Under the pieces are notes generated by a model. It had not been told where the DNA came from. It made no database searches and saw nothing but the letters and a program-made list of their open reading frames with translations. This document shows positions 9,045 through 19,017 of a DNA stretch of 64,000 bases, piece by piece; the first letter of the stretch is position 1, and every line of letters starts with the position of its first letter. The position numbers were made by a program, and so were the translations under genes. Source of the stretch: Mycolicibacterium sp. P9-64 (lineage in GTDB: Bacteria; Actinomycetota; Actinomycetes; Mycobacteriales; Mycobacteriaceae); the NCBI RefSeq assembly GCF_008329605.1, contig NZ_NPKO01000004.1, positions 310,001 through 374,000 of the forward strand, written 5' to 3'.

Positions 9045-9896
9045 GTGAGCATTCTCTACGCACTCGCAACAGCAGGAGCCGCAGGCATCGGCGCGATTTG
9101 GCTCGGGCTGGCGAACATTCGCGTTGTCAGGCAGTTCGAACGGGGTGTCGTCTTCCGATTCGGACGAGTCCAATCCGGCGTCCGCGGACCTGGACTGACA
9201 GTGCTGATCCCGTTCGCCGATCGCCTACAGAAGGTGAACCTGCAGATCATCACGCTGCCGGTGCCCGCCCAGGATGGCATCACCCGCGACAACGTGACCG
9301 TCCGGGTAGACGCCGTCATCTACTTCAACGTCTCGGATCCGGTGCGGGCGGCCGTCGATGTACAGGACTACATGTCCGCCATCGGCCAGGTCGCGCAGAC
9401 GTCGCTGCGGTCGATCATTGGCAAGAGCAATCTGGACGACTTGCTGTCCAACCGCGAGCACCTCAACCAAGGCCTTGAAGTGATGATCGACAGCCCCGCG
9501 CTGGGCTGGGGTGTGCAGATCGACCGCGTCGAGATCAAGGACGTGGTGCTGCCCGATTCGATGAAGCGGTCGATTGCGCGCCAGGCCGAGGCGGAGCGGG
9601 AACGACGGGCCAGGGTCATCACCGCCGAGGGCGAACTGCAAGCGTCCGAAAAGCTGGCTCAGGCAGCCGAAGTCATGGCAAAACACCCGGCGGCACTGCA
9701 ACTACGGCTCCTGGAAACCGTCGTCGAGGTCGCGGCGGAGAAGAACTCCACCTTGGTGCTTCCCTTCCCCGTCGAACTGCTCCGGTTCCTGGAACGAGCA
9801 ACGCCTTCCAGCGACGCGCCATCAGCTCCGGATGACAAGACTTTGGAACTGAGCCCACCCCGGGTTCCCGACGATGCTCGCGGTCTGCAGCTCTGA
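9045..9896 (+). CDS. SPFH/band 7 (slipin) membrane protein
   Basis: 283 residues. An N-terminal hydrophobic segment (about 1-25) precedes a band 7 domain beginning FERGVVFRFGRVQ and including ARQAEAERERRARVITAEGELQAS, a charged helix typical of stomatin-like proteins. These form membrane scaffolds on the cytosolic face. GTG at 9045 has a strong ribosome-binding site (gaggaggaa, 9032-9040). It sits after ridA and before comEA; no NfeD partner is seen. Confidence 0.9.
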   Translation: MSILYALATAGAAGIGAIWLGLANIRVVRQFERGVVFRFGRVQSGVRGPGLTVLIPFADRLQKVNLQIITLPVPAQDGITRDNVTVRVDAVIYFNVSDPVRAAVDVQDYMSAIGQVAQTSLRSIIGKSNLDDLLSNREHLNQGLEVMIDSPALGWGVQIDRVEIKDVVLPDSMKRSIARQAEAERERRARVITAEGELQASEKLAQAAEVMAKHPAALQLRLLETVVEVAAEKNSTLVLPFPVELLRFLERATPSSDAPSAPDDKTLELSPPRVPDDARGLQL

Positions 9897-9990
9897 CCGG
9901 GTATCCACAGATCGACTTTCGTCCACAGCGGAGCATCGGCATCCGTTCGACCCGACGATGCCGTCCGTTGCCGCGCCTACCGTCGCGGCC

Positions 9991-10797
9991 ATGCGAACCG
10001 AACTGCCAGCGGACCGGGCCCAGCGCCGCCTGGGATCGGAACCCACCGAAGCCGAGCGGTCCGACGACGAGGAACCCGACACGTCACTGTCGCGGTGGCT
10101 ACCCGACGCACCGGCGGGCGGCCCCGGCTGGATGGCGGCGATCCGGGCGGACCCAGGGCGCGCAGGTGTCATCGGGCTGATCGCGGTCGGTGCGATCGCA
10201 GTGCTGGTCACGGTCTTCACGTTGGTCCGCGACGATCCACCGCCGGTGGTGTCGGCGAAACTCCCTCCCGTGCAGATGGTTTCGTCGACCGGTCCGACCG
10301 CGGGCAGCCCCGCCGCCGAGCCGGGTGGCCCGGTCGTCGTCAGCGTGGTCGGCCTCGTTCATCGGCCGGGGCTGGTCACGCTGGACTCCGGGGCGCGCAT
10401 CGCCGACGCACTCACCGCGGCCGGAGGGGTACTCGACGGCGCCGACCTGATCGGCCTGAACATGGCCCGCCGGGTGTCCGACGGTGAGCAGATCGTCGTT
10501 GGCATCACCTCGCCGCCCGGTGCGCCCACGGCGATGGGCAGTTCGGTCACCGCGCCACCGGGGCAGTCGCCCGGTCCAGGCGCAGACGCCGGTCCGGATG
10601 CGCCGAGTGCGGTCAACCTCAACACCGCAACGGCCGAAGATCTCGACGCACTGCCCGGAGTGGGGCCGGTCACCGCGGCCGCGATCATCGGGTGGCGCGA
10701 CGCGAACGGCCGGTTCACCAGTGTCGAGCAGCTCGGCGAAGTCGACGGCATCGGACCGGCGCGGTTGGAGAAGCTGCGTGACCTGGTCCATGTGTGA
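9991..10797 (+). CDS. comEA: ComEA-like DNA-binding membrane protein
   Basis: 268 residues: cytosolic N-tail, one membrane helix (GVIGLIAVGAIAVLVTVFTLV), an SLBB-type domain (VVSVVGLVHRPGLV...), a proline-rich linker, and a C-terminal helix-hairpin-helix pair (VNLNTATAEDLDALPGVGP, then VDGIGPARLEKL) that binds double-stranded DNA. ATG at 9991 is preferred; 9958 is also in frame, and 9874 would overlap the previous gene. Its stop overlaps the comEC GTG. Role in transformation is inferred, since natural competence is rarely shown in mycobacteria. Confidence 0.87.
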   Translation: MRTELPADRAQRRLGSEPTEAERSDDEEPDTSLSRWLPDAPAGGPGWMAAIRADPGRAGVIGLIAVGAIAVLVTVFTLVRDDPPPVVSAKLPPVQMVSSTGPTAGSPAAEPGGPVVVSVVGLVHRPGLVTLDSGARIADALTAAGGVLDGADLIGLNMARRVSDGEQIVVGITSPPGAPTAMGSSVTAPPGQSPGPGADAGPDAPSAVNLNTATAEDLDALPGVGPVTAAAIIGWRDANGRFTSVEQLGEVDGIGPARLEKLRDLVHV

Positions 10798-12338
10798 GCA
10801 CACCCGATGCCCGGCCGGTCGGCCACGATCTGCGCCTGGTCCCTGCCGCCCTGACGAGTTGGGGCGTGACGGCCGCGGGCATCCTCTGGGGTGGTGCGGC
10901 GTCACTGTGGGTCGTGGCGGCGGCAGTGGCCACCACTTCTCTGGTGACACGTTGGTGGCGCAAGAGGCAGCCGGAAGCGGCGGTCTGGCCCGGCGTTCTG
11001 GCGGTGGCCGTCGTCGGGATCGCGTTCTCGATCTCGGTGACGTTGCGCGTGCAGGACGTGGCCGAGCATCCGGTATCCGACCGGGTCGGCTCGACGGTCT
11101 CGGTGGTGGTCGCCGCGACCGAGTCGCCCCGCACGGTGGCCGGTGGCCGAGTGATGTTCCGCGGCAACCTGACTGCCGTCGACGACCGGCCGCTCTCGGG
11201 CCGCGTCGTGGTGTTCGCGTCGGGCAGTGGCTACGGCGAGCTGACCGCGGGCCGCCCTGCCGCCTTTCGCGCCCGTGTCGGGCCGCCCACTCGGCGTGAC
11301 CTCACCGTTGCGGTGCTGACGGCGACGGGGACGGGGACGCCGACGCTCGGCCGAGCCAACCTCGCGCAGCGGATCGCCGCACGGGCGCGTGCCGCCTTCG
11401 CCGATGCCGCGCGTTCGGCGCTGCCCGCCGATCAGGCCGCGATGCTGCCCGCACTGGTGCTCGGCGATACGTCCACCGTCACTGCGCCTACCGTCGACGA
11501 GTTCAAGGCCGCCGGCCTCACGCATCTCACCGCCGTGTCGGGAGCCAACGTCACCATCGTCTGCGGCGCGGTGCTGCTCTCGGCCGCTGTCGTCGGCCCC
11601 CGGGTGGCCGTGGCGTTGGCCGCGCTGGCGCTGGCCGCGTTCGTCGTGGTGGTGCAGCCGTCGGCGAGCGTTCTACGGGCGGCAGTCATGGGCGCGATCA
11701 CGCTGCTGGCGATCGTCACACACCGTCGGCGGCAAGCGATTCCGGCGCTGTCGGCGACGGTGTTGATCCTGATGATCGGTGCGCCCCAACTGGCCGTCGA
11801 CATTGGCTTTGCACTGTCGGCGTCGGCCACCGCGGCACTGGTCGTGATCGCACCCGCATGGTCACGGCGCCTCGCCGACAGGAGCTGGCCCAAACCCCTC
11901 GCCGATGCGGTCAGCGTCGCCGTCGCCGCCCAACTCGTCACGGCACCGCTCGTCGCGGGGATGGCGGGGACCGTCAGCCTGGTGTCGGTCGCGGCGAACC
12001 TCGCAGTGGCGGTGGTCATTGCGCCCATCACCGTGATCGGCACCAGCGCGGCGGCGGTGTCGATCGTGTGGCCTGAGGCGGCCCAGTTCCTGATCCGCTT
12101 CACCGGGCCGGAACTGTGGTGGCTGCTGCGGATGGCGAGATGGGCGTCGGCCGTGCCAGGTGCCGTCGTGCCCGTCCCTCCCGGCCCCGCGGGTGTGTTC
12201 TGTGTGGCGGCGGTGGGGATCGGATCCGTCCTCGCGTGGAGGTGGCGGTGGGGCCGCGTGGGTGTGGCCGCTGCCGCGGTCTGCCTCATCGCGTGGGCGG
12301 TGTCCGGCCCGGGAACCGGAGCTGTCGGCGCGACGTGA
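10794..12338 (+). CDS. comEC: ComEC/Rec2 family membrane protein
   Basis: 514 residues with the Competence domain: TAVSGANVTIVCGAVLL followed by many membrane helices. It would form the inner-membrane channel for single-stranded DNA uptake. It lacks the C-terminal metallo-beta-lactamase domain of full-length ComEC (about 750 residues), as do other mycobacterial copies I recall. GTG at 10794 overlaps the comEA stop (GTGA). Confidence 0.9.
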   Translation: MSTPDARPVGHDLRLVPAALTSWGVTAAGILWGGAASLWVVAAAVATTSLVTRWWRKRQPEAAVWPGVLAVAVVGIAFSISVTLRVQDVAEHPVSDRVGSTVSVVVAATESPRTVAGGRVMFRGNLTAVDDRPLSGRVVVFASGSGYGELTAGRPAAFRARVGPPTRRDLTVAVLTATGTGTPTLGRANLAQRIAARARAAFADAARSALPADQAAMLPALVLGDTSTVTAPTVDEFKAAGLTHLTAVSGANVTIVCGAVLLSAAVVGPRVAVALAALALAAFVVVVQPSASVLRAAVMGAITLLAIVTHRRRQAIPALSATVLILMIGAPQLAVDIGFALSASATAALVVIAPAWSRRLADRSWPKPLADAVSVAVAAQLVTAPLVAGMAGTVSLVSVAANLAVAVVIAPITVIGTSAAAVSIVWPEAAQFLIRFTGPELWWLLRMARWASAVPGAVVPVPPGPAGVFCVAAVGIGSVLAWRWRWGRVGVAAAAVCLIAWAVSGPGTGAVGAT

Positions 12339-12350
12339 CACGATCTCAGC

Positions 12351-13304
12351 GTGAGCCAACTGCACCTCGTATTGGGTGACGAAGAACTGCTCGTCGAACG
12401 GTCCGTTGGCGAGGTACTGCATTCCGCACGCGAAGCGGCGGGCACCGTGGACGTGCCCGTCGATCGGCTGCGTGCCGGCGAGGTCAGCACCAGCGAGCTC
12501 GCCGAGCTGCTGAGCCCGTCACTATTCGCCGACGAGCGGGTCGTGGTGCTGGAGTCGGCGGCCGAGGCAGGCAAGGACGCGGTGGCACTCATCGCCGCTG
12601 CTGCGGCGGATCTGCCGCCGGGCACCATGCTCGTCGTCGTGCACTCCGGTGGCGGGCGGGCCAAGGCTCTGGCCGATCAGCTGAAGAAGCTCGGGGCCGA
12701 CGTTCATCCGTGCGCCAAGGTCACCAAGCCCGCGGAGCGTGCCGACTTCGTCCGCAGGGAGTTCCGCGAGCTGCGGATCAAGGTCAGCGACGACGTGGTC
12801 ACCGCGGTTCTCGACGCCGTCGGCTCCGACCTCCGCGAGCTGGCCGCCGCGTGCTCACAGCTGGTCGCCGACACCGGCGGCCACGTGGATCCCGCCGCGG
12901 TGCGCAGGTATCACAGCGGGAAGGCCGAGGTGAAGGGGTTCGAAATCGCGGAGAAGGCGGTCACGGGTGACGTGGCCGGCGCGACCGAAGCCCTGCGCTG
13001 GGCGATGATGAGCGGCGAACCGCAGGTGGTGCTGGCCGATGCGCTTGCCGAGGCCGTGCACGCGATCGCCAGGATCGGGCCGCTGTCGGGTGACCCGTAC
13101 AAGCTGGCAGGCGAACTGGGCATGCCGCCGTGGCGGGTGCAAAAGGCGCAGAAACAGTCCCGCCGGTGGTCACGCGATTCGGTGGCCGAGGCGATCCGGT
13201 TGGTCGCGGCGCTCAACGGCGACGTCAAGGGTGTGGCGGCGAATGCCGACTACGCACTCGAGACGGCGGTGCGCCGGGTGGCGGAACTGGCAGCCAAGGG
13301 CTGA
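12351..13304 (+). CDS. holA: DNA polymerase III subunit delta
   Basis: 317 residues of the clamp-loader delta subunit, which opens the sliding clamp. Features are [16 protein letters not shown] at the start, the [12 protein letters not shown] strand, a [12 protein letters not shown] helix and the C-terminal collar segment [18 protein letters not shown] at 12351 lies 12 bases after comEC, with a weak -10-like CACGAT six bases before the GTG. It ends before a strong hairpin shared with the convergent rpsT. Confidence 0.94.
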   Translation: MSQLHLVLGDEELLVERSVGEVLHSAREAAGTVDVPVDRLRAGEVSTSELAELLSPSLFADERVVVLESAAEAGKDAVALIAAAAADLPPGTMLVVVHSGGGRAKALADQLKKLGADVHPCAKVTKPAERADFVRREFRELRIKVSDDVVTAVLDAVGSDLRELAAACSQLVADTGGHVDPAAVRRYHSGKAEVKGFEIAEKAVTGDVAGATEALRWAMMSGEPQVVLADALAEAVHAIARIGPLSGDPYKLAGELGMPPWRVQKAQKQSRRWSRDSVAEAIRLVAALNGDVKGVAANADYALETAVRRVAELAAKG

Positions 13305-13327
13305 GCCGAGGCGGGTAAGCCGATCAA

Positions 13328-13352
13328 GGGCGCCCCGGTCAACGGGGCGCCC
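13328..13352. terminator. Hairpin between convergent holA and rpsT
   Basis: Perfect 10-bp GC stem, GGGCGCCCCG (13328-13337) against CGGGGCGCCC (13343-13352), with loop GTCAA. It lies between the stops of the two converging genes and is flanked by GATCAAGGG on both sides. There is no T-run, as is usual for mycobacterial terminators; it could act in both directions. Confidence 0.7.
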
Positions 13353-13369
13353 GATCAAGGGTCGACCAA

Positions 13370-13630
13370 TCAGAGCTTGTTGGTGGCCAGCGTCAGAGCG
13401 GACTTCTTGTTGGCCGCCTGATTCTTGTGAATGACACCCTTGCTGGCGGCCTGGTCGAGCTTGCGGTTGGTGGCAACCAGCAACTCGGTGGCCTTGTCCT
13501 TCTCGCCAGCCTCGATGGCCTCGCGGAGGCTGCGAACAGCCGTGCGAAGCTCGGACTTCACCGACTGGTTGCGCAGACGAGCGCGCTCGTTGGTGCGGAT
13601 GCGCTTTTCCTGCGACTTGATATTGGCCAC
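13370..13630 (-). CDS. rpsT: 30S ribosomal protein S20
   Basis: 86 residues, the whole S20 family length: [25 protein letters not shown] at the N-terminus and [18 protein letters not shown] at the C-terminus; very basic and helical, binding 16S rRNA. Start is GTG at 13630, preceded by an AGAAGGAATC ribosome-binding site. It is single and convergent with holA, the usual mycobacterial arrangement. Confidence 0.97.
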   Translation of the reverse strand: MANIKSQEKRIRTNERARLRNQSVKSELRTAVRSLREAIEAGEKDKATELLVATNRKLDQAASKGVIHKNQAANKKSALTLATNKL

Positions 13631-13781
13631 GCGTTGATTCCTTCTAAATGTCAGCTTGTGTTGGCATGAGTATTCATGCGGGTGCCCGGTGCCGGGCAGC
13701 GAGGGTTCAGGTTACCAGCGCGGGCCCCAATTACCCAAAGCGATCGCTAGCGGACTGCCGAAACGGCGCTGGTGAGGCAGC

Positions 13782-15482
13782 ATGTCACAGGTGAGCCTTC
13801 GAACCGTTCCCACAGCCAATGCGCGGTCGTCGCGCAAATCCCCGTCCTCGACGAAGCGCTACGACGGGATCTTCGACGGTTACAACAGCGTCGGCGGGTA
13901 TTCGCAGGCCTTTGACGAGATGTTCGACGCGGACGGCAACGTCCGCGGTCCGTACAAGGGCATCTTCGCCGAGCTTGCTCCGTCCGACGCCTCCGAGCTC
14001 GCGGCGCGGTCCGATGCGCTCGGCCGTGCGTTCATCGACCAGGGCATCACCTTCTCTCTTTCGGGTCAGGAACGCCCGTTCCCGCTGGACCTCGTTCCGA
14101 GGGTGATCTCGGCCGCCGAGTGGTCGCGGCTCGAGCGCGGCATCACCCAGCGGGTCAAGGCGCTGGAGATGTACCTCGACGACGTCTACGGCGAGCAGGA
14201 GATCCTGCGCGACGGCGTGATCCCGCGCCGGCTGGTGACTTCCTGTGAGCACTTCCACCGCGAGGCCGCCGGCATCGTGCCGCCCAACGGCGTGCGCATC
14301 CACGTCGCAGGCATCGACTTGGTGCGCGATGCGCAGGGCACCTTCCGCGTGCTCGAGGACAACCTGCGCTCGCCGTCCGGGGTGTCCTACGTGATGGAGA
14401 ACCGGCGCTCCATGGCGCGCGTGTTTCCGAACCTGTTCGCCACGCACCGGGTACGCGCGGTCGGCGACTACTCGTCACACCTGCTGCAGGCATTGCGCAA
14501 GGCCGCGGCCTCCAACGAGGCCGACCCGACCGTCGTCGTGCTGACTCCCGGCGTCTACAACTCGGCCTACTTCGAGCATTCCCTGCTGGCCCGGCAGATG
14601 GGCGTCGAGCTCGTCGAGGGTCGCGACCTGTTCTGCAGGGACAACACCGTCTACATGCGGACCACCAACGGCGAGCGTCAGGTCGACGTCATCTACCGCC
14701 GCATCGACGACGAGTATCTCGATCCGATGCACTTCAAACCCGACTCCGTGCTCGGGGTGGCCGGCGTCCTGAACGCCGCCCGCGCGGGCAACGTGGTGAT
14801 CTCCAGCGCCGTCGGAAACGGAGTCGGCGACGACAAGCTCGTCTACACCTACGTGCCGACGATCATCGAGTACTACCTCGGCGAGAAGCCGCTGCTGGCC
14901 AACGTCGACACCTTCCGCTGCTGGCTCGACGCGGAGCGTGAGGAGGTTCTCGACCGCATCGACGAGCTCGTCATCAAACCCGTCGAAGGCTCAGGCGGTT
15001 ACGGCATCGTGTTCGGTCCGGATGCCTCCGAGAAGGAGCTGGCCGCGATCAGCAAGAAGATCCGCAACGATCCCCGGGGCTGGATCGCCCAACCCGTCGT
15101 GCAGCTCTCGACGGTGCCAACCCAGATCGACGACGAGCTAGCGCCGCGGCACGTCGATCTCCGGCCCTTCTGCGTCAACGACGGCGACGACGTGTGGGTG
15201 CTGCCGGGTGGCTTGACCCGCGTCGCGTTGCCCGAGGGCTCGCTGGTGGTCAACTCCAGCCAGGGCGGCGGCTCGAAGGACACCTGGGTGCTCGCCTCCC
15301 GCGCTTCCGCGGCCGATCGTGAGCTTGCCGCCGCGGAGGTGGTCAGGGCATTGCCGAAGTCCGCCAACGGAACCAGGTCCGAGAAGGGCCCAGACGCGTC
15401 GCAGCAGCAACAGCAATCGCAGTCGGGGCAGCAGCAACAACAACAGCAACAGCAGCAGATTGCGGAGCGGGACTTGCGATGA
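13782..15482 (+). CDS. Circularly permuted ATP-grasp protein with C-terminal poly-Q tail
   Basis: 566 residues of the CP-ATP-grasp family (former DUF404/DUF407): YDGIFDGYNSVGGYSQAFDEMF at the start, RVLEDNLRSPSGVSYV, ELVIKPVEGSGGYGIVFG and WIAQPVVQLSTVP, which form the ATP and Mg site. The fold predicts an amide- or peptide-forming ligase; the substrate is unknown. The last ~30 residues hold runs of five and ten glutamines before IAERDLR, coded by mixed CAG/CAA. It heads a three-gene unit with an alpha-E protein and a transglutaminase-like protein. Confidence 0.88.
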   Translation: MSQVSLRTVPTANARSSRKSPSSTKRYDGIFDGYNSVGGYSQAFDEMFDADGNVRGPYKGIFAELAPSDASELAARSDALGRAFIDQGITFSLSGQERPFPLDLVPRVISAAEWSRLERGITQRVKALEMYLDDVYGEQEILRDGVIPRRLVTSCEHFHREAAGIVPPNGVRIHVAGIDLVRDAQGTFRVLEDNLRSPSGVSYVMENRRSMARVFPNLFATHRVRAVGDYSSHLLQALRKAAASNEADPTVVVLTPGVYNSAYFEHSLLARQMGVELVEGRDLFCRDNTVYMRTTNGERQVDVIYRRIDDEYLDPMHFKPDSVLGVAGVLNAARAGNVVISSAVGNGVGDDKLVYTYVPTIIEYYLGEKPLLANVDTFRCWLDAEREEVLDRIDELVIKPVEGSGGYGIVFGPDASEKELAAISKKIRNDPRGWIAQPVVQLSTVPTQIDDELAPRHVDLRPFCVNDGDDVWVLPGGLTRVALPEGSLVVNSSQGGGSKDTWVLASRASAADRELAAAEVVRALPKSANGTRSEKGPDASQQQQQSQSGQQQQQQQQQQIAERDLR

Positions 15483-15507
15483 GCGCTTGCGCGAAGAGGA
15501 GACGATG

Positions 15508-16485
15508 ATGCTGGCACGCAACGCGGAATCGCTGTACTGGATCGGGCGCTACGTCGAGAGGGCCGACGACACGGCTCGCATCCTCGACGTCACCGTGCAC
15601 CAGCTGCTGGAGGACTCCAGCGTCGACCCCGATCAGGCATCCAGAACGCTGCTGAAGGTCCTCGGCATCGAGCCGCCCAAGGTGGCCCTCGACGTGTGGT
15701 CGCTCACCGACCTCGTTGCGTTCAGCCACGACACCAAGGGTGGCTGCTCGATCGTCGAATCCATCGCCGGTGCCCGCGAAAATGCCCGCGGCGCACGCGA
15801 AGTCACGTCGACGGAGATCTGGGAGTGCCTCAACACCACGTACAACGCGCTCGCCGAACGCGAACGTGCCGCGAAGCGGCTCGGCCCGCACGAGTTCCTG
15901 TCGTACGTCGAAGGCCGCGCCGCGATGTTCGCCGGGCTGGCCGACTCCACGCTCTCCCGCGATGACGGCTACCGCTTCATGGTGCTCGGCAGGGCGATCG
16001 AACGTGTCGACATGACCGTGCGGCTTCTCCTCGCGCGGGTCGGCGACAGCGCGTCGTCACCGGCATGGGTGACGGTGTTGCGCTCGGCGGGTGCGCACGA
16101 CACCTACCTGCGTACGTACCGCGGCGTGCTCGACGCCGTCCGCGTCGTCGAGTTCATGTTGCTCGACCGGCTGTTCCCGCGCTCGGTGATGTACTCGCTG
16201 CGGCTGGCCGAGCACAGCCTCGAGGAGCTGCACAACGGCGCCCACAACCGGATCGGCGCCACCGACGAGGCGCAGCGCCTGCTTGGTCGCGCCCGCAGCG
16301 AGCTGGAGTTCTTGGCGCCCGGCGTGCTGTTGGAGTCACTCGAACAACGCCTCGCCGGGCTGCAGAAGACATGCGCCGATGTCGGAGAAGCGTTGGCGCT
16401 GGAGTACTTTCACTCGGCTCCGTGGGTGGCGTGGACGGACGCCGGTCGCAAGGGGTCGCTGGTCATCGAAGAAGGCGAGGTCTGA
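15508..16485 (+). CDS. Alpha-E domain-containing protein
   Basis: 325 residues, all helical: LARNAESLYWIGRYVERADDTARILD is the hallmark alpha-E (DUF403) N-terminus. The family is found beside CP-ATP-grasp and transglutaminase-like genes in many bacteria and is thought to work with them; its biochemical role is unknown. ATG at 15508 lies 6 bases after a gaggag ribosome-binding site; 15505 is the alternative. The junction with the previous stop carries a repeat also found upstream of cysH. Confidence 0.9.
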   Translation: MLARNAESLYWIGRYVERADDTARILDVTVHQLLEDSSVDPDQASRTLLKVLGIEPPKVALDVWSLTDLVAFSHDTKGGCSIVESIAGARENARGAREVTSTEIWECLNTTYNALAERERAAKRLGPHEFLSYVEGRAAMFAGLADSTLSRDDGYRFMVLGRAIERVDMTVRLLLARVGDSASSPAWVTVLRSAGAHDTYLRTYRGVLDAVRVVEFMLLDRLFPRSVMYSLRLAEHSLEELHNGAHNRIGATDEAQRLLGRARSELEFLAPGVLLESLEQRLAGLQKTCADVGEALALEYFHSAPWVAWTDAGRKGSLVIEEGEV

Positions 16486-16486
16486 T

Positions 16487-17326
16487 ATGTGGCGGTTGCG
16501 TGTCGTGCATTCGACCGGCTATGCCTACAAGTCACCGGTGACGGCGTCCTACAACGAGGCCCGGCTGACCCCGCGTTCGGACTCGCGGCAGAACGTGATC
16601 CTCAACCGCGTCGAAACCGTGCCCGCCACCCGGTCCTACCGGTACGTCGACTACTGGGGTACCGCGGTGACGGCATTCGATCTGCATGCCCCGCACACCG
16701 AATTGGAGGTCACCGCGTCGTCGGTGGTGGAGACCGACAAGGGGGAGATGCCCACTGACAAGGTGACGTGGGAGGACCTGAAGTCCGAGGCCGTGCTCGA
16801 CCGCTACGACGAGTACCTGGTGCCGACGAAGTACACCCCGGACAGCCGGCGGATCGCGCGGGTCGGGCAGCGCATCGCCAAGTACCACGAGCCGCAGGAG
16901 GCCGTCGTGGAGGCCGCGAACTGGGTGCACACCGAACTCGACTACGTGCCGGGCACCACCGGGGTGCACTCGTCGGGTCTCGACGCGCACCGCGAGGGCA
17001 AGGGCGTCTGCCAGGACTTCGCTCACCTGACGTTGATCCTGTTGCGTAGCATGGGGATTCCGTCCCGGTACGTGTCTGGCTACCTGCATCCCACGCGCAA
17101 GGCGGCGATCGGCGACACCATTGACGGTCAGAGCCACGCGTGGGTGCAGGCGTGGACGGGCGGGTGGTGGCACTTCGACCCCACCAACGACAAGGAGATC
17201 AACGAGCAGTACATCAGCGTTGGCGTCGGCCGCGACTACTCCGACGTCACTCCGCTGAAGGGGATCTACTCGGGAGCGGGATCGACCGACCTCGACGTGG
17301 TGGTGGAGATCACCCGGCTGGCGTAG
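16487..17326 (+). CDS. Transglutaminase-like protein (cysteine protease fold)
   Basis: 279 residues: an N-terminal beta domain ([23 protein letters not shown]), then the transglutaminase core with catalytic Cys in [11 protein letters not shown], His in QSHAWVQAW and Asp in WHFDPTND. Such bacterial proteins are proteases or amidases rather than cross-linkers. With the ATP-grasp and alpha-E proteins it forms a trio in which a ligase and a matching peptidase may make and break the same bond. It overlaps the convergent MBL-fold gene by 17 bases at the 3' end. Confidence 0.9.
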   Translation: MWRLRVVHSTGYAYKSPVTASYNEARLTPRSDSRQNVILNRVETVPATRSYRYVDYWGTAVTAFDLHAPHTELEVTASSVVETDKGEMPTDKVTWEDLKSEAVLDRYDEYLVPTKYTPDSRRIARVGQRIAKYHEPQEAVVEAANWVHTELDYVPGTTGVHSSGLDAHREGKGVCQDFAHLTLILLRSMGIPSRYVSGYLHPTRKAAIGDTIDGQSHAWVQAWTGGWWHFDPTNDKEINEQYISVGVGRDYSDVTPLKGIYSGAGSTDLDVVVEITRLA

Positions 17327-18194
17327 CGCACACGCCCGGGTGCACCTCGACGCGGTGCAGGTCGTCGCCCAGCTCGATCTGGCGGGGGAACACCGCGGCG
17401 GCCAGCGCGCGCCACGCGTCTTCCTGGCCTTGGGCCAGCGGTGGGACGTAGTGGGTGAGGATCAGCGTGCCGACCCCGGCCCGGGCCGCCGTGCCCGCGG
17501 CCTCCTCGACCGACGAGTGGTAGTCGAGGATGTCCTTGAGCCGCTGCTGCGGCACCAGCGCGATGAGGTCCTTGCGGATGACGGTGTGAACCAGCGCGCC
17601 AGCTCCTGCGGCAAGTGCGTCGAGGCTCTCGCACGGCACCGAATCACCTGCGAGCACGACCGACGCCCCTCCGTACTCGATGCGGAAGCCGATGGTGGGT
17701 TCCACGGGTCGGTGATCGGTTGGGGCAACCCGAATCTGGACACCCGCATCGTGACTTCCCGCCGCTTCGCCCGCCCCGGTTCCCCACACCAGGCCCTCCG
17801 TGTATTCGTGCACCTCGACGGCGGGTGGCTCGGTGATGTCCGCGTGATGCGCGATGCGGTAGCTGATGTCCGGTGCCAGCGCTGCCAGGGTGGCCTCGAC
17901 CACGGCAGCCGTACCGGGAGGGCCGATGATCGGGAGCGGCGTGCGCACGAACGTGGTCACCCACCGCGTCGTGATGACGTCACCGAGATCGGTGATGTGA
18001 TCGCTGTGGAGATGTGTCAGCAGCAACGCCGAGAGGTCTGCGGCTCCGACGCCGATGGCTGCCGCCCGCTGCAGCACGCCCCGGCCACAGTCCACCAGGA
18101 AGGTCTGCTCGCCTGCACGCACCAGCGTCGACGGTCCTGCGCGGTTCGGGTCGACCATGGGACTGCCGGTGCCGAGCAAGGTGACTTCGATCAT
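17310..18194 (-). CDS. Metallo-beta-lactamase-fold hydrolase, RNase Z-like
   Basis: 294 residues. The metal site is clear: [14 protein letters not shown] (HxHxDH), then [13 protein letters not shown] and a C-terminal LILTHYVP. The N-terminus [21 protein letters not shown] matches the RNase Z/arylsulfatase-like subgroup. It may act on tRNA 3' ends or on a small ester. ATG at 18194. It converges on the transglutaminase-like gene with a 17-base overlap. Confidence 0.83.
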   Translation of the reverse strand: MIEVTLLGTGSPMVDPNRAGPSTLVRAGEQTFLVDCGRGVLQRAAAIGVGAADLSALLLTHLHSDHITDLGDVITTRWVTTFVRTPLPIIGPPGTAAVVEATLAALAPDISYRIAHHADITEPPAVEVHEYTEGLVWGTGAGEAAGSHDAGVQIRVAPTDHRPVEPTIGFRIEYGGASVVLAGDSVPCESLDALAAGAGALVHTVIRKDLIALVPQQRLKDILDYHSSVEEAAGTAARAGVGTLILTHYVPPLAQGQEDAWRALAAAVFPRQIELGDDLHRVEVHPGVCATPAG

Positions 18195-18249
18195 GACGTC
18201 AAGCCAACCAGTTCGGAGCGGGGCTGGGGCTGGAACGGAGCAAGCGGGC

Positions 18250-19017
18250 CTACAGCACTGGCAGTATGCGGTGCAGAATTTCCGCCGACGATGCGGCGAC
18301 CTCTTCGACGTAGGTCGCGAAGTCCATCGGGGAGTCTCGGCCTGCGAGATCGGACAACGCGCGAATCACCAACCAGGGCAGCCCGAACGTCTCGCAGGTC
18401 TGCGCGACGGCACCGCCTTCCATCTCGACCGCGAGGCCGCCGAACTGTTCGTGCAACCGCACCCGGGTGGACTCGGAGTGCAGAAACTGGTCACCGGACA
18501 GGATCGTGCCGTACTCGATCCGAGGGGCTCGGTCGCCGCCACCCGCCGCAGTGGACAGCCTGGCTAAACGCGTGTCGCCCAATCGCTCCTTCACGCGGGA
18601 GAGCAGCTGGGGGTCGACGGGATACCCGAGACGCTCGGTCGGATTGATGAACGGAACGTGCCCTGGCTGGTAGGTCCGCAGGCCGTCGGCGCCGATCACC
18701 CCCGCGTCGTGGTGGATCACGCGGTCGGCGATCACGACGTCGCCGATGCCAAGGGTGGGATCCAGGCCGCCCGCCACGCCCGAGAAGACGATCGTGCGAC
18801 ACCCGAAGCGATCGGCCAGCAACGTGGCGACGACCGAGGCGTTGACCTTGCCCATGCCCGACCCGGCCAATACCACCTCGTAATCGTCGAGAGTGCCGCT
18901 GTCGAAGCCGATTTGACCGCACACGTCGGTCCGAACACCGGTGAGCTCACGGCGCAAATGGCCAAGTTCTTGCGGTATGGCGCAGATGAGACCGATGGGC
19001 ATGTCCACGTTGCCCAT
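18250..19017 (-). CDS. mtnN: 5'-methylthioadenosine/S-adenosylhomocysteine nucleosidase
   Basis: 255 residues. Catalytic residues are visible: IPQEL near the N-terminus (acid Glu), [10 protein letters not shown] (ribose-binding Glu) and RALSDLAG (catalytic Asp). It splits adenine from MTA and SAH in methionine salvage. ATG at 19017 gives the usual family length; 19002 is an in-frame alternative, and no good ribosome-binding site decides between them. The open frame continues upstream without support. Confidence 0.88.
   Translation of the reverse strand: MGNVDMPIGLICAIPQELGHLRRELTGVRTDVCGQIGFDSGTLDDYEVVLAGSGMGKVNASVVATLLADRFGCRTIVFSGVAGGLDPTLGIGDVVIADRVIHHDAGVIGADGLRTYQPGHVPFINPTERLGYPVDPQLLSRVKERLGDTRLARLSTAAGGGDRAPRIEYGTILSGDQFLHSESTRVRLHEQFGGLAVEMEGGAVAQTCETFGLPWLVIRALSDLAGRDSPMDFATYVEEVAASSAEILHRILPVL

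Noticed and set aside
10794..12338. comEC as a truncated pseudogene because it lacks the MBL domain
   Set aside because: The short form is the normal mycobacterial length as I recall, and coupling to comEA and holA is intact.
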